Positions 24,857 through 33,437 of a stretch of 64,000 nucleotides of DNA are shown piece after piece (the stretch's first letter is position 1; each line of letters starts with the position of its first letter). The notes beneath the pieces were generated by a model. It saw nothing but the letters and a program-made list of their open reading frames with translations, was not told the DNA's origin and ran no database searches. Made by a program: the position numbers and the translations under genes. Source of the DNA: Streptomyces tanashiensis (GTDB lineage Bacteria > Actinomycetota > Actinomycetes > Streptomycetales > Streptomycetaceae); contig NZ_BMRZ01000001.1 of assembly GCF_014648895.1 (NCBI RefSeq), forward strand, positions 1,148,401-1,212,400, read 5' to 3'.

Positions 24857-26452
24857 GAGGTCGACCACGAGCTCGCCGAGGCCTGCCGTCGGGCCATCGC
24901 GCCGTTCGCCGAGCTGGAGCGGGCGCCGGAGCACATCCACACCTACCGGGTGACGCCGCTGGGTCTGTGGAACGCGCGGGCCGCCGGGCACGACGCCGAG
25001 CAGGTCGTCGACGCGCTCGTCGAGTACTCGCGGTACCCCGTGCCGCACGCGCTGCTCGTCGACATCGCCGAGACCATGGCCCGGTACGGGCGGCTCACGC
25101 TCTCCAAGCACCCCACGCACGGGCTCGTGCTGACCACGACCGACCGGCCCGTCCTGGAGGAGATCCTCCGGTCGAAGAAGGTGCAGCCGCTGGTCGGCGA
25201 GCGGATCGACGCGGACACCGTGGTCGTGCACCCCTCCGAGCGCGGGCAGATCAAGCAGACGCTGCTGAAGCTGGGCTGGCCGGCCGAGGACCTCGCCGGG
25301 TACGTGGACGGGGAGGCGCACCGGATCGACCTGGCCGAGGACGGCTGGAGCCTGCGCCCGTACCAGAAGCAGGCCGTCGACGGCTTCTGGCACGGCGGCT
25401 CCGGTGTCGTCGTGCTGCCCTGCGGCGCGGGCAAGACGCTGGTCGGGGCCGGGGCGATGGCCCAGGCGAAGGCGACCACGCTGATCCTCGTGACGAACAC
25501 CGTGTCCGCCCGGCAGTGGAAGCACGAGCTGGTGAAGCGGACCTCGCTGACCGAGGACGAGATCGGCGAGTACAGCGGCACCCGCAAGGAGATCCGGCCG
25601 GTCACGATCGCCACGTACCAGGTGCTCACGACCAAGCGGAAGGGCATCTACCCGCACCTGGAGCTCTTCGACTCCCGGGACTGGGGCCTCATCGTCTACG
25701 ACGAGGTGCACCTGCTGCCGGCGCCGGTCTTCAAGTTCACGGCCGACCTCCAGGCCCGCCGCCGGCTCGGGCTGACCGCGACCCTCGTGCGGGAGGACGG
25801 GCGGGAGTCCGACGTGTTCTCGCTGATCGGGCCGAAGCGGTTCGACGCGCCGTGGAAGGAGATCGAGGCGCAGGGGTACATCGCGCCCGCCGACTGCGTC
25901 GAGGTGCGGGTGAACCTGACCGACTCGGAGCGGCTCGCGTACGCGACGGCCGAGGCGGAGGAGAAGTACCGCTTCTGCGCGACGACCGCGACGAAGCGGA
26001 AGGTGACGGAAGCCCTGGTGAAGAGGTTCGAGGGTCAGCAGATCCTCGTCATCGGGCAGTACATCGACCAGCTGGACGAGCTGGGCGAGCACCTCGACGC
26101 CCCGGTGATCAAGGGCGAGACGTCGAACGCGCAGCGGGAGAAGCTCTTCGACGCGTTCCGCAACGGCGAGATCAACGTGCTCGTGGTGTCGAAGGTCGCG
26201 AACTTCTCGATCGACCTGCCGGAGGCGACCGTCGCGATCCAGGTGTCGGGCACCTTCGGGTCCCGGCAGGAGGAGGCACAGCGCCTGGGCCGGGTGCTGC
26301 GGCCGAAGGCGGACGGGCACAAGGCGCACTTCTACTCGGTGGTCGCGCGGGACACGATCGACCAGGACTTCGCGGCGCACCGGCAGCGGTTCCTGGCGGA
26401 GCAGGGGTACGCGTACCGGATCGTGGACGCGGACGAGCTGCTGGCGCCCTAG
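24815..26452 (+). CDS. XPB/Ssl2-type DNA repair helicase (start rebuilt by element)
   Basis: A 545-residue superfamily 2 helicase related to XPB, presumed to act in nucleotide excision repair. Walker A is PCGAGKT (about residue 200), the Walker B/DEAH-type motif is YDEVHLL (about residue 296), the XPB-specific RED motif is in LVREDGRESD, and motif VI is in QRLGRVLRPK. The GTG at 24815, five bases after GGAGG, gives MSCLIVQSDK. The first three codons and the ribosome site are element DNA and native xpb resumes at codon 5. The helicase-associated/WYL gene across the element is its natural upstream neighbour. Confidence 0.92.
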   Translation: MSCLIVQSDKTLLLEVDHELAEACRRAIAPFAELERAPEHIHTYRVTPLGLWNARAAGHDAEQVVDALVEYSRYPVPHALLVDIAETMARYGRLTLSKHPTHGLVLTTTDRPVLEEILRSKKVQPLVGERIDADTVVVHPSERGQIKQTLLKLGWPAEDLAGYVDGEAHRIDLAEDGWSLRPYQKQAVDGFWHGGSGVVVLPCGAGKTLVGAGAMAQAKATTLILVTNTVSARQWKHELVKRTSLTEDEIGEYSGTRKEIRPVTIATYQVLTTKRKGIYPHLELFDSRDWGLIVYDEVHLLPAPVFKFTADLQARRRLGLTATLVREDGRESDVFSLIGPKRFDAPWKEIEAQGYIAPADCVEVRVNLTDSERLAYATAEAEEKYRFCATTATKRKVTEALVKRFEGQQILVIGQYIDQLDELGEHLDAPVIKGETSNAQREKLFDAFRNGEINVLVVSKVANFSIDLPEATVAIQVSGTFGSRQEEAQRLGRVLRPKADGHKAHFYSVVARDTIDQDFAAHRQRFLAEQGYAYRIVDADELLAP

Positions 26453-26628
26453 TCGGTGCGCGCCGGGCGGGGTCGGGGGTCCTTGATCCCCGCCTCGGCC
26501 GGGCCGTAGTCGCCCAGAAGGGCTACCGCGGCCGCCGCGCCGCCGAAGGCGCGTATCGCGCGGACGGCGGTGGCGAGGCGGTGGGGGCGGGGGACGGTGG
26601 TCACGAGGGTGAAGGTCGTCGCTGCCAT
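26449..26628 (-). CDS. Small hypothetical protein
   Basis: A 59-residue reading frame (MAATTFTLVTTVPRPHRLAT ... IKDPRPRPARTD) whose stop overlaps the xpb stop. A GGAGG lies unusually close to the ATG, and an ATG at 26652 is an alternative start. The composition looks protein-like but no domain is recognisable. Moderate to low certainty. Confidence 0.42.
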   Translation of the reverse strand: MAATTFTLVTTVPRPHRLATAVRAIRAFGGAAAAVALLGDYGPAEAGIKDPRPRPARTD

Positions 26629-26858
26629 GCCTCCATGATGGAATCCGGACATTGCGGATACATCGGCCTGGGGGTGGAACCGGGGTCCGCCTCGCGTCGG
26701 ATCCTGCCCCCTAGGGGCGAAAGCGGTTCGCCCGGGCGCCCGCCCGGAGTTACACTTTCCGGCTTCCCCCGCTTCCCGTTCGTGGAGCGCCGCCGCCCGG
26801 TCGGAAACCGGCGGCCACCTTGTCGTGTCCGCGTATCCACCTGCCCGGAGGCTTCACC

Positions 26859-28880
26859 GTGTCCGTATCCGACCCGCTCTCGCGCGAGCGCGCCCATCTG
26901 ACCTCGTCCCGCGCCGCGCTGCGCGCGATGCGCGAGGACGTCGAGGCGCTCGACATCAAGGACGTCACCGCGAACTGGGTCAACTCCCTGGTGCTCGGGC
27001 GGCAGATCGAGGACCGGATCAAGGCGCTCGCCGACCTCGCGGACACCCCGCTCTTCTTCGGGCGGCTCGACTACCTGCACACCACGCAGGAGGGGCAGCG
27101 CTTCTACATCGGGCGGCGGCACGTCCACGACGCCGACGGCGACCCGATGGTGATCGACTGGCGTGCGCCGGTCTCCCAGCCGTACTACCAGGCGTCGAAG
27201 AAGGACCCGCAGGACGTCGGCCTGCGGCGCCGCTTCGGGTACACCGGTGGCGACCTCACCGCCTACGAGGACGAGCACCTCTCCGACCCCGAGGAGCTGG
27301 AGCACACCAGCCGGCTGCTCCAGGCGGAGATCGAGCGGCCCCGCGTCGGCCCCATGCGGGACATCGTGGCGACGATCCAGCCGGAGCAGGACGGGATCGT
27401 CCGCTCCGACCTGTCGGGGACGGTGTGCGTGCAGGGAGGGCCCGGTACGGGCAAGACGGCCGTCGGCCTGCACCGTGTCGCGTACCTCCTCTACGCGCAC
27501 CGGGAGCGGCTCGCCCGCACCGGCACCCTGGTCATCGGGCCGAACCGTTCCTTCCTGCACTACATCGAGCAGGTCCTCCCCGCGCTCGGCGAGCTGGAGG
27601 TGCAGCAGGCGACCGTCGACGACCTCGTGGCGCACGTCGAGGTGCGGGGCACGGACGAGGCGGCGACCGCCGTCGTCAAGGGCGACGCCCGGATGGCGGA
27701 GGTGCTGCGGCGGGCGGTCCGCTCGCACGTGACGCTGCCGACGGAGTCCCTGATGGTGGTCCGCGGTTCGCGCCGCTGGCGGGTCCCGGCCCACGAACTG
27801 GAGGAGATGGTCCGGGAGTTGCTCGACCGCGACATCCGGTACGGCGCCGCCCGCGAGGCCCTGCCGCAGCGCATCGCGCACGCCGTCCTGGTCCGCATGG
27901 AGGAGGCCGGCGAGGCCCCCGACGACCGGGTGCAGAACGCGGTCGCGCGGAACACGGCGGTGAAGGCCGTCGTGAAGGAGTGCTGGCCGCTCGTCGAGCC
28001 CGCGAAGCTGGTCCTGCGGCTCCTGAGCGACGCCGGCTTCCTCGCCGAGCACGCCGAGGGGCTGCTCACCGAGGACGAGCAGAAGCTGCTGCTCTGGACG
28101 AAGCCCGCGCGGAGCGTGAAGACGGCGAAGTGGTCGGCGGCGGACGCCGTCCTCATCGACGAGACGAAGGACCTGGTCGAGCGGACGCACTCGCTCGGGC
28201 ACGTGGTGCTCGACGAGGCGCAGGACCTGTCCCCCATGCAGTACCGGGCGGTGGGCCGCCGCTGCACGACCGGCTCGGCGACGGTCCTGGGCGACCTGGC
28301 GCAGGGCACGACGCCGTGGGCGACGGAGAGCTGGGCGCAGGCGCTCGGGCACCTGGGGAAGCCGGAGGCGATGGTGGAGGAATTGACCGCCGGCTTCCGT
28401 GTGCCGCGCGAGGTCATCGCGTACGCCTCGCGGCTGCTTCCGCACATGTCGCCGGGGCTCGCGGCGGTGGAGTCGGTCCGGGAGAACCCGGGCTCGCTGG
28501 CCGTCCGCCGCACGGAGGACCTGGACGCGGACACCGTCGCGGCCTGCGTCGAGGCGCTGGCGCACGAGGGCTCCATCGGCCTGATCGCCGCCGACGCGCG
28601 GATCGCGCCGCTCGCGGAGGCGCTGGCGGCGGCCGGTCTGGCGCACCTCTCCCCCGGCGAGGAGACGACGGCCGAGTCCCGGCTGACGCTGGTCCCGGCC
28701 TCGCTCGCGAAGGGTCTGGAGTACGACTACGTGGTCCTGGACGAGCCGGCGGCCGTCGTCGACGGCGAGCCGGACGAGCGGACGGGCCTGCGCCGCCTCT
28801 ACGTGGCGCTGACCCGAGCCGTGTCGGGCCTGACGGTCGTTCACTCGGCGCCGATCCCGGAGCAGTTGGGCGCGCTGTGA
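26859..28880 (+). CDS. HelD-like RNA-polymerase-associated UvrD-type ATPase
   Basis: A 673-residue superfamily 1 ATPase of the actinobacterial HelD/HelR kind, which dissociates or recycles stalled RNA polymerase. An N-terminal coiled-coil arm (ERAHLTSSRAALRAMREDVE) comes first. Walker A GGPGTGKT is near residue 192, followed by motif Ia (GPNRSFLHYIEQVLPALGE), Walker B VVLDEAQD near residue 450 and the C-terminal KGLEYDYVVLDEP and RRLYVALTRA. The GTG at 26859 follows a clear GGAGG. A short palindrome GCCCCCTAGGGGC lies upstream (26706-26718). I find no rifamycin-associated element, so induction by rifamycins is not indicated. Confidence 0.88.
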   Translation: MSVSDPLSRERAHLTSSRAALRAMREDVEALDIKDVTANWVNSLVLGRQIEDRIKALADLADTPLFFGRLDYLHTTQEGQRFYIGRRHVHDADGDPMVIDWRAPVSQPYYQASKKDPQDVGLRRRFGYTGGDLTAYEDEHLSDPEELEHTSRLLQAEIERPRVGPMRDIVATIQPEQDGIVRSDLSGTVCVQGGPGTGKTAVGLHRVAYLLYAHRERLARTGTLVIGPNRSFLHYIEQVLPALGELEVQQATVDDLVAHVEVRGTDEAATAVVKGDARMAEVLRRAVRSHVTLPTESLMVVRGSRRWRVPAHELEEMVRELLDRDIRYGAAREALPQRIAHAVLVRMEEAGEAPDDRVQNAVARNTAVKAVVKECWPLVEPAKLVLRLLSDAGFLAEHAEGLLTEDEQKLLLWTKPARSVKTAKWSAADAVLIDETKDLVERTHSLGHVVLDEAQDLSPMQYRAVGRRCTTGSATVLGDLAQGTTPWATESWAQALGHLGKPEAMVEELTAGFRVPREVIAYASRLLPHMSPGLAAVESVRENPGSLAVRRTEDLDADTVAACVEALAHEGSIGLIAADARIAPLAEALAAAGLAHLSPGEETTAESRLTLVPASLAKGLEYDYVVLDEPAAVVDGEPDERTGLRRLYVALTRAVSGLTVVHSAPIPEQLGAL

Positions 28881-29275
28881 GCCGGGCGGGATCTCTCCAC
28901 CACGTCGAGCTGTGGGTGGGCGACCTGGAGCGGGCCGAGCGGAGCCTCGGCTGGCTGCTCGGGGCGCTGGGGTACACGCCCTTCCAGTCCTGGGAGGGCG
29001 GCCGCAGCTGGGCGCTCGGCTCCTGCTACCTGGTCGTCGAGCAGTCCCCGGCGCGTACGTCGGACCACCACGACCGCCTCCGCCCCGGCCTGAACCACCT
29101 GGCCTTCCACGCGGGCGACAGGTCGGCCGTCGACGCCCTCGCCGCGGAGGCGCCGGCGCACGGCTGGCGGCTGATGTTCGCCGACCGGCATCCGTACGCG
29201 GGCGGCGAGGGCGTCTACGCGGCGTACCTGGAGAACGAGGACGGGTTCGAGGTGGAGCTGGTGGCGGCGGACTGA
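28877..29275 (+). CDS. VOC-family (glyoxalase/dioxygenase fold) protein
   Basis: A 132-residue vicinal-oxygen-chelate protein with paired beta-alpha-beta-beta-beta units. LHHVELWVGDLERAERSLGW begins the first, GLNHLAFHAGDRSAVDALAA the second, and the end is the metal-site LENEDGFEVELVA. His and Glu positions for metal binding are present. The GTG start overlaps the HelD-like stop by four bases (GTGA), so it is co-translated. Substrate unknown. Confidence 0.85.
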   Translation: MSRAGSLHHVELWVGDLERAERSLGWLLGALGYTPFQSWEGGRSWALGSCYLVVEQSPARTSDHHDRLRPGLNHLAFHAGDRSAVDALAAEAPAHGWRLMFADRHPYAGGEGVYAAYLENEDGFEVELVAAD

Positions 29276-29302
29276 CGCCCGGCGTGATCCGGAAGGCAGG
29301 CC

Positions 29303-30190
29303 CTAGAGCGAGGTCGCGTACTCGGCGAGGGCCTCGGTGCGGCTGCGGTGGGCGATTCCGGCGAGCACGAGGTTCGTGTCGCGGTAGTAGTGCTCGGTCA
29401 CCAGGCCCCAGACCAGGGCCCAGCCCCGGCCGCGCGCCCAGGTGGCGTCGTCGACGCCGGCGGCCTCGCGGAAGAGGGACCGGGTGTCGGCGGTGAGCAG
29501 CGTCCAGGCCGGCATGGTGTCGCAGGCGGGGTCCCCGGCGCCGAGGGCGCCGAAGTCGATGACGGCGCTGAGGCGGCCGTCGCGGCCGAGGAGGTTGCCC
29601 GGTAGCAGGTCGCCGTGGATCCAGACGGGCGGGCCGTCCCACTGCGGGAGCCGGAGCACGGACTCCCAGGCGGCCGTGGCGAGTTCGGCGTCGATGGTGC
29701 CGTCGGCCCCGAGGTCGCGGATCGCTCCCACCAGGGAGCCGTCCTCCCAGCCGGTCACCGGGCCGCCCCGCGAGGAGGAGGGTCCGCCGGTGGCGTCGAC
29801 CGCGCGCAGCGCCTTACCGAAGCGTCCCAGTTCGACGGCGGTGTGGGCGAGATCGGTGAGCGGGGCGGTGTGGGCGTCGGCGCCGTCCAGCCAGGCGAAG
29901 ACCGACCAGGCGTGCTCGTAACCCTCGCCGGGCACGCCCTGCCCGACGGGCACGGGGACGGGCAGGGGCAGGTGGGGGGCGAGGTGGGGCAGCCAGCGCT
30001 GCTCCTTCTCCGCCTGCCCGGCCGCCCAGTCGGCCTTCGGCAGCCGTACGGCGAACTCGTCCCCGAGCCGGAACATGGCGTTGTCGGTGCCGGCGGAGTT
30101 CACCTCCCGTACGGGAAGTCCCGCCCATTCGGGGAACTGGGCGGCGATCAGCCGCTCGACGAGGGTGGTGTCGATGCCGGGGGAGGTCAT
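29303..30190 (-). CDS. Aminoglycoside phosphotransferase family (APH) kinase
   Basis: A 295-residue protein-kinase-like phosphotransferase. The Brenner motif HGDLLPGN is at residues 192-199 and the magnesium-binding IDFG at 211-214. The nucleotide-binding half includes FAVRLPKADW. Family members phosphorylate aminoglycosides, macrolides or small metabolites; the true substrate here cannot be read from sequence. The ATG at 30190 begins MTSPGIDTTL. It lies 17 bases downstream of the TetR gene on the same strand and may be co-transcribed with it. Confidence 0.87.
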   Translation of the reverse strand: MTSPGIDTTLVERLIAAQFPEWAGLPVREVNSAGTDNAMFRLGDEFAVRLPKADWAAGQAEKEQRWLPHLAPHLPLPVPVPVGQGVPGEGYEHAWSVFAWLDGADAHTAPLTDLAHTAVELGRFGKALRAVDATGGPSSSRGGPVTGWEDGSLVGAIRDLGADGTIDAELATAAWESVLRLPQWDGPPVWIHGDLLPGNLLGRDGRLSAVIDFGALGAGDPACDTMPAWTLLTADTRSLFREAAGVDDATWARGRGWALVWGLVTEHYYRDTNLVLAGIAHRSRTEALAEYATSL

Positions 30191-30207
30191 GCGCGCGAGG
30201 TTAGCGA

Positions 30208-30798
30208 TCAGCCGTCCGCCGGGCCACGGGATTTCGGGTCCGCGGGCCGGTCGAGGATGAGATCGCCGGCGCGGGAGAGGACTTCGGCGCGGGTGCGGCC
30301 GTCGTGGTCGGCGGCGAGGAAGTGGTGGCCGATGGCCACGCAGAAGGCGATGAGGCTGCGGGCCTCGACCTCGTCGGGGTCGGGACAGAAGGTGCCGATC
30401 ATCTCGCGGAGCAGTTCCATGCGGCGGTTGTCGACCCGGCGCAGGCGCTCGGCGACGGCCTCGTCGCGCCGGGCCCAGTCGCGGACGGCGAGGTCGATGG
30501 GGCGCAGCCGGTCGCCGGAGAAGGTGAGCATGCCGGCGAGGGTGATCAGGGCCCTCGGGTCGCCGCCCTCGTCCTGCCGGACGCGGTCGACGACCTGGTC
30601 GGCGGCCTCCCGCTCCCAGGTGTCGAGCATGGCGGAGAGGAGGGCGTCGCGGTCGGCGAAGTAGCCGTAGAAGCCTCCCTTGGTGACGCCGAGCCGTTTG
30701 GCGAGGGCTTCGACGCGGACGGCGTCGGGCCCGCCGTCGGCGAGGACCCGGAGGCCCTCCTCCACCCATCGTTCGCGTGGCGTGCGTGCGCTGCCCAC
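30208..30798 (-). CDS. TetR-family regulator
   Basis: A 196-residue TetR-type repressor. The N-terminal helix-turn-helix reads ALAKRLGVTKGGFYGYFADRD. The C-terminal ligand-binding part is helical, and FCVAIGHHFLAADHD near the end is conserved-looking. The GTG start is at 30798. A perfect 11-bp inverted repeat 24 bases upstream, between this gene and the divergent DUF2867 gene, is the obvious autoregulatory operator. Confidence 0.88.
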   Translation of the reverse strand: MGSARTPRERWVEEGLRVLADGGPDAVRVEALAKRLGVTKGGFYGYFADRDALLSAMLDTWEREAADQVVDRVRQDEGGDPRALITLAGMLTFSGDRLRPIDLAVRDWARRDEAVAERLRRVDNRRMELLREMIGTFCPDPDEVEARSLIAFCVAIGHHFLAADHDGRTRAEVLSRAGDLILDRPADPKSRGPADG

Positions 30799-30822
30799 GG
30801 TGTGTCCCTCCTCACCCTGCAG

Positions 30823-30848
30823 CCGAATATACGCCTCCGTATATTCGG
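30823..30848. promoter_or_regulatory. Perfect palindromic TetR operator
   Basis: CCGAATATACG (30823-30833), a CCTC spacer, then the exact complement CGTATATTCGG (30838-30848). A second weaker palindrome TACGC-GA-GCGTA sits at 30874-30885 and shares the CGTATA half-site. Both lie between the divergent TetR and DUF2867 genes. Confidence 0.85.
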
Positions 30849-30917
30849 TCTGGCATCGTTGAACTCGTCGTTGTACGCGAGCGTATAGAACGTCGAGAAG
30901 TGGAAGGCGGCAGCACC

Positions 30918-31508
30918 ATGAAGCTCCCCGTCACCGAACACACCACCCGGCCGTGGCGGATCCACGCGTTCACCCCCGACTTCACGACCGAGGACGTGTG
31001 GTCCTTCCGCACCCCGGGCGCGGGACCCGACGACTTCCCGCTCGCGCTCGCCGCGATCGCGGCGGGCGCCGGCCTCTCCCGGCAGTCGGGGCCGACCGCC
31101 TTCCTGTTCGCGGTGCGCTGGAAGCTGGGCGCCCTGCTCGGCTGGGACGAGCCCGGGGCGGGCATCGGCCCGCGGGTCCGGTCGCTGCGCGAGCGCATGC
31201 CGGAGGAGCTGACGGCGACGGTGGACCCCGCCCCGGGCCCCGGCCCGTTCACGCCCCTGTACGAGCTGCACGACGAGTGCGCCCGGGAACTGGCGAACAA
31301 GACCGTCCACGGGGTCATGCACCTGGGCTGGGTGGAGACGCCCGACGGGGGCCACGAGCTCCGCATGGCGGTCCTGGTCAAGCCCAACGGCCGCTTCGGC
31401 CGCGCCTACATGGCCCTGATCGCACCCTTCCGGTACCTCGTCGTCTATCCGGCGATGACCCGCCAGTGGGAAGCCGCCTGGCGGGACCGGGAGCGCCTGC
31501 TCGGGTAG
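30918..31508 (+). CDS. DUF2867 family protein
   Basis: A 196-residue protein fitting DUF2867 (EDVWSFRTPGAGPDDFPLAL, then YELHDECARELANKTVHGVM, then RYLVVYPAMTRQWEAAWRDR). The fold resembles START-like small-molecule-binding proteins, but the function is unknown. The ATG at 30918 follows GGAAGG. It is divergent from the TetR gene across the palindromic operator and is therefore its likely target. Confidence 0.82.
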   Translation: MKLPVTEHTTRPWRIHAFTPDFTTEDVWSFRTPGAGPDDFPLALAAIAAGAGLSRQSGPTAFLFAVRWKLGALLGWDEPGAGIGPRVRSLRERMPEELTATVDPAPGPGPFTPLYELHDECARELANKTVHGVMHLGWVETPDGGHELRMAVLVKPNGRFGRAYMALIAPFRYLVVYPAMTRQWEAAWRDRERLLG

Positions 31509-31532
31509 GAGGTACGGACCGGGGTACGGGAC

Positions 31533-32222
31533 CTACGCGTCGATCGCCTCGCGCCAGGTGCGGACCGCGTCCGCCGAGACCGGGGCCGTCCAGCCCCGGG
31601 GGCGGGCCGCGCCGCCGATGTGGAAGGCGGTGAGGCCGGCCGCGCGGAGGGTCGGGAGGTGGTCGAGGCGGAGGCCGCCGCCCACGAGGATCTGGGGCTC
31701 GTAGCCCGGCTCGCCCGCGCGGGCGGCCTCGGCGGCGAGGGTGGTGAGGCCGTCGTCGACGCCGGTGGCGGCGCCGGCCGTCAGGTAGGTGTCGAGGCCG
31801 GGCAGGTCGGCGAGGCGCTTGCGCAGGCCGTCGCGGTCGGCCGCGCGGTCGATCGCCCGGTGGAAGGTCCAGCGGCAGCCGTCCAGGACGGCGATCAGGC
31901 GCTCGACGGCGACCAGGTCGGGCTCGCCGTCGGCCGTGAGGAAGCCGAGGACGAACTCGTCCGCGCCCGCCGAGCGGAGTTCCTCCGCCCGGCCGGCCAG
32001 GGCGTCCACGTCGCCCGCCGCGAAGCCGTCCGCGAGGCGGAGCATCACGCGCAGCGGGATGTCCACGGCGGACCGGATGGCGGCGAAGGACGCCGTGGAC
32101 GGGGTGAGTCCGTCCGCCGCCATGTCGGTGACGAGTTCGAGCCGGTCGGCCCCACCGGTCTGGGCTGCGACCGCGTCTTCCTCGTCGAGGGCGATCACCT
32201 CAAGGACAGCACGGTTGCTCAT
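31533..32222 (-). CDS. cutC: CutC-family copper homeostasis protein
   Basis: A 229-residue TIM-barrel protein of the CutC family (LEVIALDEEDAVAAQTGGAD, RLELVTDMAADGLTPS, FHRAID, ILVGGGLRLDHLP). The cytoplasmic family is linked to copper handling, although its biochemical role is still debated. The ATG at 32222 is preferred because GGAGG sits ten bases upstream; the alternative ATG at 32231 is only one base from it. It lies about 50 bases downstream of the secreted copper-linked gene on the same strand and probably shares its CsoR-controlled promoter. Confidence 0.86.
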   Translation of the reverse strand: MSNRAVLEVIALDEEDAVAAQTGGADRLELVTDMAADGLTPSTASFAAIRSAVDIPLRVMLRLADGFAAGDVDALAGRAEELRSAGADEFVLGFLTADGEPDLVAVERLIAVLDGCRWTFHRAIDRAADRDGLRKRLADLPGLDTYLTAGAATGVDDGLTTLAAEAARAGEPGYEPQILVGGGLRLDHLPTLRAAGLTAFHIGGAARPRGWTAPVSADAVRTWREAIDA

Positions 32223-32273
32223 CTCGCCCATTCCTCCATGAATGACGACTACAGGTCTAGTCCAATGTCCAGA

Positions 32274-33251
32274 CTAGCCGTGCGCGTGCTCTCCCGCATC
32301 GTGCGTGGCCTCGGCGGTGGCCGGAGCGGAGGCCTTCGCGGGGGTCTTTCCGGTCGCTCCCGCCGTGACCGTGAAGGACGCGGTCCGGACCTTGCCCTCG
32401 TGCTGGAAGTCGAGGAAGAGGCGGTACGTGCCCGCGCTGGGCGCCGTCGCCGTGAAGGAGACGTCCGGGCCGGGGCCGCCCTCGTTCGGGTGCACATGGA
32501 GGTAGGCGAGGTCGCCGTCGCGCAGGGCGACGAGGTGGCCGTACGCGCCGAGGTAGGGCTCCAGGTCGGTGACGGGCTTTCCGGCCCTGGTGACGGTGAG
32601 CCTCAGCTCGCCGGCCCTGCCCGGGTCGAGGACGCCGCCGAGCCGGACCTGGTAGCCGTCGACGGTCGCGGTCGGGGCGACGGCGGGCAGCGGCTTCGGG
32701 GCGTACGCGCCCGGGACCGACAGATCCACGCCCAGCGTGATGCCCTTCGCGCCCTTCACCGCCGGCTTGAAGTCGGCGAAGGCCTTGTAGCCGCCGGCGG
32801 CGGGCAGGTCCGCGTCCACCGACCAGGTGCCGTCGGCGGCCTTCACGGGGTGCAGGTGGCGGAAGGTGTTGAGGTCGCGCGAGGCGACGATGAAGTGCAG
32901 CTCCTTGCCGTGCTCGGTGGTGAAGGCGGTGACCTTCCGACCGGCGGAGTCCTTGATCGAGAACCTCAGGGTGCTCCTGCCCGCGGCGGGGGTGGGGGTC
33001 TCCAGGGCCAGGGTGTAGCCGTCCTGGGAGACCTGGAGGCCGCCGGGGAGGTCCGCGGCGGCGGTCGCGCCCTCCTCGTGGCCCGCGTGCCCGTCGCCCG
33101 CCTTCTTCTGCGGCTCCTGCGCCGCGTGCTCGCCGTGTCCCGCCTTCTGCGGCTCCTCGACGGGGCCGACCCCCTTGCCGACCCCGTACGCGGTCCCGAA
33201 GGTCGCGGCGAGCGCGGCGGCAAAGGCAGTGATCTTCACTCCGGTGTTCAT
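32274..33251 (-). CDS. Secreted His-rich, copper-linked protein
   Basis: A 325-residue protein with an N-terminal signal or anchor (MNTGVKITAFAAALAATFGT). A His-rich stretch follows (GHGEHAAQ, then DGHAGHEEG), then beta-rich domains (DLNTFRHLHPVKAADGTW, LAYLHVHPNEGG) and a His-rich C-terminal tail (THDAGEHAHG). Paired HLHP/HVHP motifs suggest surface metal binding. The ATG at 33251 faces copZ across a region with three CsoR-type boxes. I infer an extracytoplasmic copper-binding role; no enzyme motif is seen. Confidence 0.78.
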   Translation of the reverse strand: MNTGVKITAFAAALAATFGTAYGVGKGVGPVEEPQKAGHGEHAAQEPQKKAGDGHAGHEEGATAAADLPGGLQVSQDGYTLALETPTPAAGRSTLRFSIKDSAGRKVTAFTTEHGKELHFIVASRDLNTFRHLHPVKAADGTWSVDADLPAAGGYKAFADFKPAVKGAKGITLGVDLSVPGAYAPKPLPAVAPTATVDGYQVRLGGVLDPGRAGELRLTVTRAGKPVTDLEPYLGAYGHLVALRDGDLAYLHVHPNEGGPGPDVSFTATAPSAGTYRLFLDFQHEGKVRTASFTVTAGATGKTPAKASAPATAEATHDAGEHAHG

Positions 33252-33307
33252 GACTGCTCTCCCGTACGTGGGTGGCGTGGGCATTCCTGCGTCCGATGCA
33301 CTTCACC

Positions 33308-33324
33308 ATACCCCTGGGGGGTAT
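33308..33324. promoter_or_regulatory. CsoR-type operator 1
   Basis: A 17-bp box ATACCCCTGGGGGGTAT, a G/C-tract palindrome with ATA/TAT ends typical of copper-sensing CsoR. It is nearest to the minus-strand secreted protein gene. Confidence 0.82.
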
Positions 33325-33355
33325 CAAGTCAAGCCGGGTCCGACACTTGCGCGGG

Positions 33356-33372
33356 ATACCACCGGGGGGTAT
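33356..33372. promoter_or_regulatory. CsoR-type operator 2
   Basis: A 17-bp box ATACCACCGGGGGGTAT, the same spacing as the first, midway between the divergent copper genes. Confidence 0.78.
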
Positions 33373-33390
33373 ACATGGACTCACAACCGG

Positions 33391-33407
33391 ATACCCCCCG
33401 AGGGTAT
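33391..33407. promoter_or_regulatory. CsoR-type operator 3
   Basis: A 17-bp box ATACCCCCCGAGGGTAT, 30 bases before the copZ start codon. It rules out the in-frame ATG at 33375 as the start of copZ. Confidence 0.8.
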
Positions 33408-33437
33408 CTCCCAGTGGAACCGACCGAGGAGGAAGCC

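Noticed and set aside
26680..26858. Rifamycin-associated element upstream of the HelD-like gene
   Set aside because: Looked for the GGGGCTTGC-type inverted repeat; only an unrelated GCCCC-CTA-GGGGC palindrome is present.
26601..29642. Very long minus-strand reading across HelD, VOC and part of the APH gene
   Set aside because: Spans three well-supported genes and is low-complexity; an artefact of high GC.
33375..33437. Earlier in-frame ATG start for copZ
   Set aside because: It would place the third CsoR box inside the coding region; the ATG at 33438 has a strong ribosome site.
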